A stretch of DNA of 10,611 nt from Desulfobacteraceae bacterium. GTDB lineage: Bacteria; Desulfobacterota; Desulfobacteria; Desulfobacterales; Desulfosalsimonadaceae. Location: contig PUOB01000019.1 of NCBI GenBank assembly GCA_003551985.1, forward strand, positions 1 through 10,611. Direction: 5' to 3'. Made by a program: the position numbers and the translations under genes. Of the stretch, positions 1 to 6,399 are shown piece by piece; positions within the stretch are counted from its first letter, which is position 1; each line of letters starts with the position of its first letter. The notes beneath the pieces are model-generated. The model searched no databases. It was given only the letters and a program-made list of their open reading frames with translations, and was not told where the DNA came from.

Positions 1-1634
1 ACCGGGACAAAAACGACCTGGACTCAAAAATTTCTCATGATTTCCATGCCATACAAGAATATTACCACCGCATTAAGGGTGAATACGTTGTTGAAATATA
101 TGATTTCCACCTGGTTGACAAGCAGGTTTCCAAACAGGGGGCAACGGCGTACCTGGTCATACTCATGGAGTATTGCCCCCACAACCTGATGGACCGTGTA
201 CTGGACCACTACCCGGTCCCCCCGGAGGCAGCCGCCGGCTTGATGACCGAGCTTGCAAACATCTTGAAGCATCTGTCGGGGCGTTCTGAAGAGGTTTTCA
301 TCGTAAAGGACCTGAAGCCGTCCAATTTATTGATCAACCAGAACGAAAAACTGGTGGTCGGGGATTTGGGCGGTATCGAAAGAATCAGCAGCATGTCCGC
401 CTCCACCAGTGCACAATTCACGCCGAACTGGTCAGCCCCTGAACTGATCACGCACAGTGCTTCGGGGGGGCTCACAAGCCTTGTTTTTTCATATGGGTTT
501 GTTTCCTATTTTATCTGGTCCGGGGCGCTTCCCTATGAAAAGAACAGCTTCTCGGAACGCCTGCGCCTGATCAAGGAAAAAGGCGTCGCTTTTTCCCGAA
601 AGGACGTCCCTGTAAAAATTCGCTCATTGATCCGGCGATGCCTCAGCATCCGCCCCGAAGACCGCCCGAGGGATTTCGACGAAATCGTTGACGCGCTGAC
701 AGGCGAAATTTCCGCCAGCGGAAAAAACCTGTACCGCAGAAAAACGGATTTGAAACCCTGGCATAAAAAAAGCCTGTCCGTGAATGAAAACGCACCGGAA
801 TACCGTTCCCGGCAGACACCCCCTCACGGGACCGGTGAAAACAACGCCCGGAAAAAGAGGGCCAACGCCTCCCACCGTACAGGCGATACCTGGGAGGAAC
901 CGGTCATTGGCATGATCTTTACATGGGTGCCATCGGGCACTTTTCAGATGGGCTGCGGAAAGTGGGACGGCGAAGGGAAGCAGAATGAGTACCCGGTGCA
1001 CGAGGTATCCATTGACGGGTTCTGGCTGGGGAGGTACCCCGTCACCCAGGACCAATGGAAACAGGTCATGGTCAATTCCTTCTGGCAGAGAGTGAGGGGG
1101 AACAACCCCTCCTGGTTCAAAATGGGCGGGCGTTACCCGGTTGAACAGATTACCTGGGATGACGCAAATGATTTCGCGCTCAAACTCGCATCGGCCAACA
1201 ATAACCGTTACCACTTCCGGCTGCCCACCGAGGCCGAATGGGAATATGCGGCCAGAAGCGGCGGCAAGCAGGAAAAATACCCGGGCGGGCATGACCCGGA
1301 AAGCGTCGCATGGTTTTCCGTAAACAGCGGCATGACGACCCAGCCCGTCGGAACCCTGGAACCAAACGGCCTCGGCCTGTATGACATGAGCGGCAATGTC
1401 TATGAATGGTGTGTGGACACTTATCATGAAGACGCCTACCGCCATCACGGCAAAAATAATTCTGTCAACAACAAGGAATCCTCCCGCCGTGTCATCCGGG
1501 GGGGCAGCTGGTGCAACTTCCAAAGCGAGCTGCGGTGCACCTACCGGGGCAGCGTACACCAGGATTTCAAGGGGAATTTTTTAGGGATGCGCGTCGTTAT
1601 GACGCCCATCAGCCGCAAAGGGTCAGGCGCCTGA
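1..1634 (+). CDS. Ser/Thr protein kinase-FGE-sulfatase (SUMF1-like) fusion, 5' partial
   Basis: The reading frame is open from base 3 to the TGA at 1632-1634, so the first ATG in frame (165) is internal and the N-lobe with the ATP-binding glycine loop lies outside the window. Kinase signatures are visible: a catalytic-loop VKDLKPSN (about 303-326; Asp and Asn kept, but HRD reads V-K-D), a metal-binding DLG in place of DFG (363-371) and SAPE as the APE motif (432-443). The kinase part ends near 705. A linker of about 65 residues rich in Lys, Arg and Asn follows. The C-terminal domain (about 909-1598) has the FGE-sulfatase pattern: WVPSGTFQMG, YPVTQDQW, RLPTEAEWEYAAR, GNVYEW, RVIRGGSW and LGMRVV. 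Two cysteines flank the RGGSW region, but their spacing differs from the copper-binding pair of true formylglycine-generating enzymes, so a non-catalytic ligand-binding role is likelier. No membrane segment is evident in the visible part. Domain identity is confident; the substrate is unknown. Confidence 0.9.
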   Translation, partial: RDKNDLDSKISHDFHAIQEYYHRIKGEYVVEIYDFHLVDKQVSKQGATAYLVILMEYCPHNLMDRVLDHYPVPPEAAAGLMTELANILKHLSGRSEEVFIVKDLKPSNLLINQNEKLVVGDLGGIERISSMSASTSAQFTPNWSAPELITHSASGGLTSLVFSYGFVSYFIWSGALPYEKNSFSERLRLIKEKGVAFSRKDVPVKIRSLIRRCLSIRPEDRPRDFDEIVDALTGEISASGKNLYRRKTDLKPWHKKSLSVNENAPEYRSRQTPPHGTGENNARKKRANASHRTGDTWEEPVIGMIFTWVPSGTFQMGCGKWDGEGKQNEYPVHEVSIDGFWLGRYPVTQDQWKQVMVNSFWQRVRGNNPSWFKMGGRYPVEQITWDDANDFALKLASANNNRYHFRLPTEAEWEYAARSGGKQEKYPGGHDPESVAWFSVNSGMTTQPVGTLEPNGLGLYDMSGNVYEWCVDTYHEDAYRHHGKNNSVNNKESSRRVIRGGSWCNFQSELRCTYRGSVHQDFKGNFLGMRVVMTPISRKGSGA

Positions 1635-1645
1635 AAAGGGTAATT

Positions 1646-2356
1646 TCAATTTTCCCGGGGATTCAAGCAGGCCATTTTATCCTCGAATACCGCAACAGCA
1701 TGGGCAATGGCATGCCAACCGGCGTGCTCGAGGTGTTTTCCAACGGCCTGCCGGCTGATACGCGTCGGCCAGCTTTCAGCGATTCGCGCCTGGGGCCATC
1801 CCTTGAGAGCGCCGACCACCGCCCTGGCGCGGCGGCTGCGCCACCTGTCACCGAGTGCCCCGGCAACCCTCACCAGGGCATCCATAAGGGCTTCATCCGG
1901 CAAGCCAAGCGCCGTTAGAGCATCCGGTGGATTTGCAAAACCAAGGCGAAGACGTCCATGGCGGGATGAATCCATTTTTTCCAGAAGATTGCCGGAAGCC
2001 CGGTAAGCGCCACCGTCGCCGGCCGCTATGTTTCTGTCCGGCACATAATCGACAGGCCCGATGCCTATCGCCATGCGCGTATCGACGCCATCGTCGCCGG
2101 CCGCCGCTATGATATACGCACGGAAAAACAACGCCGCCCGAAGCACCCCGGCAGGATCGGCTACCAGTGCCTGCCATCCGTCCCCACGGAACACATCGGC
2201 ATCCCACGGCATGATCGGACCCAGAGCCCTGCACAAATCCTTTCCCGCATCGACCATCACCTGCGGCATCCGCCTGCGGACGGACACGTCAAGGCCCGAA
2301 AATCCTATAAAATCACCGGTTATCACCCCCCAGTATTTTTTAGGATCAATCTCCAT
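1646..2356 (-). CDS. SatD-like protein with C-terminal helix-turn-helix
   Basis: A 236-residue protein, close to the usual size of SatD-family proteins (named from the acid-tolerance sat operon of Streptococcus mutans; biochemical role unclear). Visible motifs are an N-terminal VITGDFIGFS (residues 11-20), RGDGWQALV (57-65), RMAIGIG (94-100) and GDGGAYRASGNLLEKM (113-128). About residues 186-215 look like a helix-turn-helix (ARIAESW then ISRQAVGKHLEHAGW), suggesting DNA or RNA binding. No membrane segment or signal peptide is seen. The start at 2356 is supported by GGGAGG eight bases upstream. It is the last gene of the minus-strand run, 38 nt after the MFS gene, and its stop lies 11 nt from the stop of the convergent kinase gene. 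The motif order also recalls class III nucleotidyl cyclases (see findings). The family call is from motif memory and is moderate; a function cannot be given. Confidence 0.6.
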   Translation of the reverse strand: MEIDPKKYWGVITGDFIGFSGLDVSVRRRMPQVMVDAGKDLCRALGPIMPWDADVFRGDGWQALVADPAGVLRAALFFRAYIIAAAGDDGVDTRMAIGIGPVDYVPDRNIAAGDGGAYRASGNLLEKMDSSRHGRLRLGFANPPDALTALGLPDEALMDALVRVAGALGDRWRSRRARAVVGALKGWPQARIAESWPTRISRQAVGKHLEHAGWHAIAHAVAVFEDKMACLNPREN

Positions 2357-2364
2357 TGGCTATG

Positions 2365-2370
2365 CCTCCC
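2365..2370 (-). promoter_or_regulatory. Shine-Dalgarno GGGAGG of the SatD-like gene
   Basis: GGGAGG on the minus strand lies eight bases before the ATG at 2356. It fixes the start of the SatD-like gene. Confidence 0.6.
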
Positions 2371-2394
2371 GCAAATTCAAAGTCCTGCCGCTTT

Positions 2395-3567
2395 CTAGAT
2401 AGTGTCCGCACGCCTTGTCCCGAAGTAGAAATGAACTACGCCGGCAGCCATCAACACACCACCTGAAAAAAAGGCCACTTCCAAGCCCACCATATCCATG
2501 ATCGCACCGGCTAAAACCGACCCGATCATCATACCCATGCTGTGGCCCATCGTTATCAGCGCCATTACGGTTCCCATTGCCTGTATCCGGTTTCCTCGCA
2601 CAACGGCCAGCCCCATCACCGCCGGCATCGATATCCCCCCGCCGACCCCGAAAACCAGGCTGGCCGCAAACAACCCGTAAAAGCCCCCGGCCTCTCCCAT
2701 CATGATCATTGACACCGCCACAACCACCCCTCCGGCCATGACCATGTTTATCTTGCTCCAGCGGTCCGAGAGCATCCCCATGGGAACATGCATCAAGCCG
2801 CTGACGCTGACGCCCAGCATAACCAGAAAACCAATGGCCGAACTCGACAAATCAAACCGAACGGTGCCGTAAACGGGCAAAAACCCCCATATCGCCCCAA
2901 TGCATGCGGTATATAAAAACCGGAACACCACCAGGCTGACGATCACCCGGTCTGAAAGGATCAGCCCCCACCGGACAGGCGCACGCCCGAAGGCGGCAAT
3001 TTTTTCAGAAGTCGCCGGCGGCAGCATCACAAGGCTGAGAGAAAAAGCGATAAAGGCCATACCCGCCATGCTCCCGAAAGCCGCACTCAAGCCGAAATGA
3101 TCCTGAATGACACCCCCCAGAAGCGGACCGATGCTCAAGCCTGTAAAAACGGACATATTGAAAATGCCCATTGTGACGCCTTCTTTTCCCTTCGGGGTAA
3201 TCTCGCCCACGTAGGCCTGGGCAACGGGCATAATCATCGCCGAAGCGATGCCCTGGACAAGCCTGATGGCAATGAGGACATAAACATGGTACGCCAGGAT
3301 AAAAAGCAGGGATATCAAAAAATAAAAAAAAAGCCCGGCAACAAGAAAGGGTTTTCTCCCATGATGATCGGAGAGCCTGCCGAACAGCGGCAGGAAAATG
3401 GACCGGGTCAATGAAAAGCCGCCAAAAATCAACCCGATCAGAACGCCGCTGGCCCCCAGCGACTGTGCATATACCGGCAAAAGCGGCACGACGATGCCCA
3501 CACCCGTGACGGTTGCGAACATGGCAAAAAACAGGGTGACAAATATCTTCGTATTAATCTTCGTCAT
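2395..3567 (-). CDS. MFS transporter (DHA1/multidrug-efflux type)
   Basis: A 390-residue integral membrane protein with about twelve hydrophobic segments, the usual length for the major facilitator superfamily. Motif A between the second and third helices is nearly canonical (GRLSDHHGRKP, residues 63-73). An antiporter motif C-like stretch, LSIGPLLGG (144-152), points to a proton-coupled exporter of the drug/metabolite DHA1 type. The second half carries a weaker motif A copy (GMLSDRWSK). The frame extends upstream to 3642, but I place the start at the ATG at 3567, because the 25 extra residues are hydrophilic and overlap Smr codons; MTKINTKIF then runs straight into the first helix. This start lies inside the end of the Smr gene (14-nt overlap) with no clear Shine-Dalgarno, so translation probably depends on coupling. 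The substrate cannot be read from the sequence. Family confidence is high. Confidence 0.88.
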   Translation of the reverse strand: MTKINTKIFVTLFFAMFATVTGVGIVVPLLPVYAQSLGASGVLIGLIFGGFSLTRSIFLPLFGRLSDHHGRKPFLVAGLFFYFLISLLFILAYHVYVLIAIRLVQGIASAMIMPVAQAYVGEITPKGKEGVTMGIFNMSVFTGLSIGPLLGGVIQDHFGLSAAFGSMAGMAFIAFSLSLVMLPPATSEKIAAFGRAPVRWGLILSDRVIVSLVVFRFLYTACIGAIWGFLPVYGTVRFDLSSSAIGFLVMLGVSVSGLMHVPMGMLSDRWSKINMVMAGGVVVAVSMIMMGEAGGFYGLFAASLVFGVGGGISMPAVMGLAVVRGNRIQAMGTVMALITMGHSMGMMIGSVLAGAIMDMVGLEVAFFSGGVLMAAGVVHFYFGTRRADTI

Positions 3568-3925
3568 GGGTTTGCGATGAGTCGCCGATTTTTCTGAGCC
3601 ATACCCGTGTTGCGCCCCAACCGCCCGCTTCGGGCGGCGCATCCGTGGAACGTTCCACCAGCCGGTGAGAAGCCAGGATGGACTGGACCCGTTTTTTCAA
3701 TATACCCTTCCCTTTGCCATGGATGATGCGAACACTTGTAATCCCTTTTTCAAGGCAGGCTTCGAAATAATCGTTGAGAAGATCTTTTACCTCTTCCGGC
3801 CTGAAGGTATGAAGATCCAACTCGTCGGTAATGGGCACCTCGATCGGATCGGAAAACCACTCCCCGGTATCGTCCGTGTCGTCATCGTCGAGGTCGTCAT
3901 GATAATCGTTGTGAGATGAATTCAT
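3554..3925 (-). CDS. Smr-domain protein
   Basis: A 123-residue cytoplasmic protein consisting almost entirely of one Smr domain, the fold of the C-terminus of MutS2 and of small stand-alone proteins, linked to nicking nuclease activity on DNA or mRNA. Visible signatures are LDLHTF (residues 36-41), RIIHGKGKGILK (66-77) and GGWGATRVWL (101-110). The N-terminus is very acidic, with Asp-rich residues 7-19. The start at 3925 was preferred over the longer frame reaching 4195 because the extra 90 codons read through a palindromic repeat and homology begins only after 3925. A modest GGTGGG lies four bases before this ATG. The gene follows the IspH-UbiA gene after a 241-nt gap holding the repeat, and overlaps the MFS gene. 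Whether it acts on DNA or RNA here is not visible. Confidence 0.85.
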   Translation of the reverse strand: MNSSHNDYHDDLDDDDTDDTGEWFSDPIEVPITDELDLHTFRPEEVKDLLNDYFEACLEKGITSVRIIHGKGKGILKKRVQSILASHRLVERSTDAPPEAGGWGATRVWLRKIGDSSQTHDED

Positions 3926-3931
3926 ATAACC

Positions 3932-4106
3932 CACCGTTGATAGTCTCGTAAAAAGTCGCTTTTGGACGGCAAAGTAATCACGCCATGGCGTGACAAGATC
4001 AAGGCTTGCGAAATTTCGAAAAATACAGTCACGCCAAGGCGTGATAAAATTCTGAGAAATTTCGCATAACGCAGATATTGGACATTTTACGAAGCCGTCA
4101 CCGTTG
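3932..4106. repeat. Palindromic foldback repeat (MITE/REP-like), copy 1, with 8-bp flanking direct repeats
   Basis: The intergenic element has imperfect terminal inverted repeats: TGATAGTCTCGTAAAAAGTC at 3938-3957 matches the reverse complement of 4081-4100 at 15 of 20 positions. Inside are a perfect 16-bp palindrome at 3978-3993 (TCACGCCATGGCGTGA) and a near copy at 4029-4044 (AA at the centre). The second is nested within a 10-bp inverted pair, GCGAAATTTC at 4008-4017 and GAAATTTCGC at 4056-4065, both centred on the same point. The octamer CACCGTTG occurs at 3932-3939 and 4099-4106, just overlapping the element ends, as a target duplication might. Bases 4068-4099 match 6187-6218 of copy 2 in inverse orientation at 30 of 32 positions. 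There is no coding capacity. In the Smr transcript it would form a long hairpin just before the start. Confidence 0.85.
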
Positions 4107-4166
4107 GTTTCCCATCGGCACCATGTGCCTGGTTTTCTGACAGGGCCCGTCCGGATGGGCACTTTA

Positions 4167-5897
4167 CTAAAAGGCAACCGCGCCCAACATCGCAATAATG
4201 CCCGCGAGAATGAAAAACGTCTCCATTACAAATCCCCGCTGCATGGTGGAAAAAATCATTTTCTGCTCATAACTTCTGACAAAACGGTACATCAACACCG
4301 GGCACAGGACCAGCAGGACACCGGGCACGGGTATTATGCCGGCTGCGGCGCCAAGCGGCAGGGCAAGCATCATGGCGACGAGAATTCCCTTTAACAGCAC
4401 AAGCGTTCTTTTTTCACCAAGGAGTATGGGTATCGTTCCCCTTCCCATGATGCGACTGCCCTGCATGTCCATGATATCAAAATAAGCCGTGCGCACCAGC
4501 ACCATGGCGCACGTCCATAAAAAGGCCACGACGCCCGCGGGGGTTGTCAAACCTTCTATATAAAGCGCCGGTATCAAGGCGGTCACGATACCCCATGCCA
4601 GGGCCGTGAGGATGGTTTTCGAACCGGGTATATGCTTTAACCCCGGGTGCCCCCGGCCGATTTTTTCCGAAAGGTAGTCCACATTGTAGAGGATACCGAG
4701 CAGGCTCATGCAGGCCACCATGAGAAAAAACAAAGGCCCCATTATCCATGACGCCCCAAGGGCGCCCGCACCTGCAAAAAGCGCCAGAAAGGACAACGCG
4801 TATCGGTTCTGCTGATAAAAATCCGCACGGTAGGGGTCATTGTACCGATCGGACTGCCGCTCCAGCATCTGGTTGATGGTGTGCATGGCAAGAATATAAA
4901 ACGCAGCCACCAATACAGGGACAATATGGAAGGGAAGACCCTGGAGCCAGGTTGCTGCAAACGCAAGGCATCCCGCGCCAACCGCAAGGTAGACGTTGGA
5001 ATTGACAAGAAACCGCATCAGGGAATATGCAACCCGATACACCGGGCTCTTGTGCTGGGCCATGCGGGCTTCGAGGTCCTGGTAAACCTGCTTTATAATC
5101 CAGTTGGGCGTTGATGCACCGGCCGTGATGCCGATATGCCGGGCATCGGACAGATCCCTTATGTCCACGTCATTCGCCGTTTCAACGTGCAGCGCCGTCT
5201 TTTCCGCCTCCAGTGCGATTTCAGCGAGGCGCCGGGTATTGCCGCTGTTGTAGCCGCCGACCACGATAACCGCGTCAACCCTTGCCGCAAGGGCCTTTAT
5301 CTCGCCCTGGCGCTTCTCGGTCGAATCGCAGATCGTATTGAAGATTTTATAGTTGGGATGGTGTCTTTTTACCCAGTGGCAAACTTTTTCAAAAAATTCG
5401 GAATTCTGTGTGGTTTGGGCCACGACAATAGCCTTGTCGAAATCCGGAAGCCCGGAAAACGATTCGAGGCTGTCTATGACACTCCCGTTTTCACCGGCGT
5501 AGCCGAGTAGCCCGATCACTTCGGGGTGCTCCCGGTCGCCCACGATAATCGACGCATACCCCTGGCGTGCATGCCGGGAAAGAATGGACTGGACTCTTAT
5601 CACGCGGGGGCATGTCGCATCGATAACCCTGAAGCCGGCGTCTATCAACGCCTGCCGTTCCTCCGGGGGGATACCATGGGCCCGTATAATAACAATGCCG
5701 TCACCAGATTCCGGGATTTCATCAATTACAGAAATCCCTTTTTCCCTCAACAGCGAAAGGACCTGCGGGTTATGGATCAGGGGACCGTAGGTACAAATCG
5801 GGGCATCGGTGGCGTTGGCCGCATCAAAGGCCATTTCAACAGCGCGGCGGACGCCCATGCAGAAACCGGCCGTTTTGGCGATGGTGACTTTCATCAT
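4167..5897 (-). CDS. ispH: 4-hydroxy-3-methylbut-2-enyl diphosphate reductase (IspH/LytB) fused to a UbiA-like prenyltransferase domain
   Basis: A 576-residue fusion. Residues 1-280 are a complete IspH, the [4Fe-4S] enzyme making IPP and DMAPP at the end of the MEP pathway. Its cluster cysteines are C13 (AGFCMGV), C96 (DATCP) and C190 (NTICDSTEKRQ); other active-site residues are H42, H74, H124, E126, T162/T163, the S218-G-N220 motif and S262. Residues about 295-576 are hydrophobic with multiple membrane helices and resemble the UbiA superfamily. A first polar motif runs N342..E346..D350..D354, where UbiA proteins usually have N..D..D. The second reads DIMDMQGSRIMGRGTIP from D474, with Ser481 where DGD-type proteins have Asp. 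The second half should anchor the reductase in the membrane and may prenylate a substrate. ATG occurs twice (5897 and 5894); the second gives the usual IspH N-terminus. No close Shine-Dalgarno is seen. It follows cooT by 59 nt. Confidence 0.92.
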   Translation of the reverse strand: MMKVTIAKTAGFCMGVRRAVEMAFDAANATDAPICTYGPLIHNPQVLSLLREKGISVIDEIPESGDGIVIIRAHGIPPEERQALIDAGFRVIDATCPRVIRVQSILSRHARQGYASIIVGDREHPEVIGLLGYAGENGSVIDSLESFSGLPDFDKAIVVAQTTQNSEFFEKVCHWVKRHHPNYKIFNTICDSTEKRQGEIKALAARVDAVIVVGGYNSGNTRRLAEIALEAEKTALHVETANDVDIRDLSDARHIGITAGASTPNWIIKQVYQDLEARMAQHKSPVYRVAYSLMRFLVNSNVYLAVGAGCLAFAATWLQGLPFHIVPVLVAAFYILAMHTINQMLERQSDRYNDPYRADFYQQNRYALSFLALFAGAGALGASWIMGPLFFLMVACMSLLGILYNVDYLSEKIGRGHPGLKHIPGSKTILTALAWGIVTALIPALYIEGLTTPAGVVAFLWTCAMVLVRTAYFDIMDMQGSRIMGRGTIPILLGEKRTLVLLKGILVAMMLALPLGAAAGIIPVPGVLLVLCPVLMYRFVRSYEQKMIFSTMQRGFVMETFFILAGIIAMLGAVAF

Positions 5898-5907
5898 TTA
5901 TTCGTGC

Positions 5908-5929
5908 CCGGCGCCGGATAACCTCCGGC
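5908..5929 (-). other. GC-rich alternative hairpins between cooT and the IspH-UbiA gene
   Basis: A 6-bp stem (GCCGGA at 5913-5918 with TCCGGC at 5924-5929, 5-base loop) overlaps a perfect 10-bp palindrome CCGGCGCCGG at 5908-5917, so only one can form at a time. On the minus strand the loop region includes GGAGG (complement of 5922-5926), which lies 24 nt before the ATG at 5897, too far for normal use as a ribosome binding site. There is no U-tract, so it is not an obvious terminator. Role unknown. Confidence 0.4.
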
Positions 5930-5956
5930 AGAAAACCAGGACGGGATTAAACCTTA

Positions 5957-6154
5957 TCAAGCAGCCGTTTGCTTTTGAAAAAAGACCTTATGATCCACCA
6001 GGGACAGTGAATGGATGCTCCCACGGACAAATTTCTGCTCTCCGAAAATATTGACGAGCCTGAACCCGTCCTCTTCCGGCTCAACCGAGTCCACGGCTTC
6101 CATGATCAATTCTTCCTTGTTCCCATCTATCATATAGGCATTGGCTTCACACAT
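5957..6154 (-). CDS. CooT-like nickel-binding protein
   Basis: A 65-residue protein matching the CooT family pattern throughout: MCEANAYMID at the start, EELIMEAVDSVEPEEDGFRLVNIFGEQK in the middle and SLSLVDHK near the end. In the characterised Rhodospirillum rubrum CooT a dimer binds Ni(II) through Cys2, and that cysteine is present here. In carbon-monoxide users CooT assists nickel delivery to CO dehydrogenase, but many family members, like this one, sit far from CODH genes, so the partner here is open; another nickel enzyme such as a hydrogenase is possible. The start at 6154 is fixed by AAGGAG seven bases upstream and by the family N-terminus; the longer frame to 6226 only reads into the repeat. 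No CODH or hydrogenase gene is in the window. It lies 59 nt upstream of the IspH-UbiA gene. Confidence 0.85.
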   Translation of the reverse strand: MCEANAYMIDGNKEELIMEAVDSVEPEEDGFRLVNIFGEQKFVRGSIHSLSLVDHKVFFQKQTAA

Positions 6155-6161
6155 GCATACT

Positions 6162-6167
6162 CTCCTT
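6162..6167 (-). promoter_or_regulatory. Shine-Dalgarno AAGGAG of the CooT-like gene
   Basis: AAGGAG on the minus strand lies seven bases before the ATG at 6154. It excludes the longer reading frame and places the foldback repeat in the untranslated leader. Confidence 0.7.
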
Positions 6168-6185
6168 GCAACACAAATATTTATT

Positions 6186-6340
6186 TGACGACTTCGTAAA
6201 ACGTCCAATATCTGCGTTGCGCACAATTTTTGAAGAATCTCACGTACGGCTATGTACGATCAGTTCTTCAAAATTTGCACGCGCCTTGATCTTAAACGTT
6301 TTACAAAGCCGTCTGAACCCGACTTTTAACGAGTTCATCA
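6186..6340. repeat. Palindromic foldback repeat, copy 2, plus an extra terminal half-repeat
   Basis: The core 6187-6313 is almost one long inverted repeat. The ends 6187-6204 and 6296-6313 match in inverse orientation at 16 of 18 positions. Inside are TGAAGAA at 6231-6237 with TTCTTCA at 6264-6270, and CGTAC at 6243-6247 with GTACG at 6254-6258; all three pairs share a centre near 6250. Bases 6187-6218 match copy 1 at 30 of 32 positions. A further end-like sequence, GACTTTTAACGAGTTCATCA at 6321-6340, matches the reverse complement of the copy 1 left end at 16 of 20 positions, so the locus looks composite or built by nested insertion. It lies in the 245-nt gap between the DUF3842 and CooT-like genes. 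No coding capacity and no clear target duplication were seen. Confidence 0.85.
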
Positions 6341-6357
6341 CATTTAGCGATTCAACG

Positions 6358-6381
6358 GTTTACGCCCGGGTTTACGCCCGG
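6358..6381. repeat. Perfect 12-bp tandem duplication
   Basis: GTTTACGCCCGG occurs twice head to tail at 6358-6369 and 6370-6381, about 20 bases beyond the DUF3842 stop. It looks like a small slippage duplication. No T-tract follows on either strand, so it is not a clear terminator. Confidence 0.7.
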
Positions 6382-6399
6382 GGCCGGGAATGGCGGCTT

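Noticed and set aside
624..1559. A 311-codon open frame on the minus strand opposite the kinase-FGE gene
   Set aside because: It is antisense to clear domain motifs, its protein matches nothing I recognise, and long antisense frames are common in this GC-rich codon use.
1480..1610. Possible variable region of a diversity-generating retroelement in the FGE-like domain
   Set aside because: The region is not rich in AAC/AAT codons, and no reverse transcriptase or template repeat is visible in the window. The 5' flank is unseen, so this is only a tentative rejection.
1635..1645. Bidirectional terminator between the convergent kinase and SatD-like genes
   Set aside because: Only 11 bases separate the stops and no GC-rich stem with T-runs is visible there.
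4145..4160. Palindrome GCCCGTCCGGATGGGC after the IspH-UbiA stop as an intrinsic terminator
   Set aside because: It has no loop and is not followed by a T-tract on the minus strand.
3926..4195. Upstream extension of the Smr frame to 4195
   Set aside because: It reads through the foldback repeat and into the end of the IspH-UbiA gene. The family-like sequence and the candidate ribosome binding site support the start at 3925.
6155..6226. Upstream extension of the CooT-like frame to 6226
   Set aside because: It is encoded by repeat sequence. The Cys2 start at 6154 fits the family and has a good ribosome binding site.
3932..6340. CRISPR-like array from the repeated palindromes
   Set aside because: There are only two dissimilar copies about 2.2 kb apart, with no regular spacers and no cas genes.
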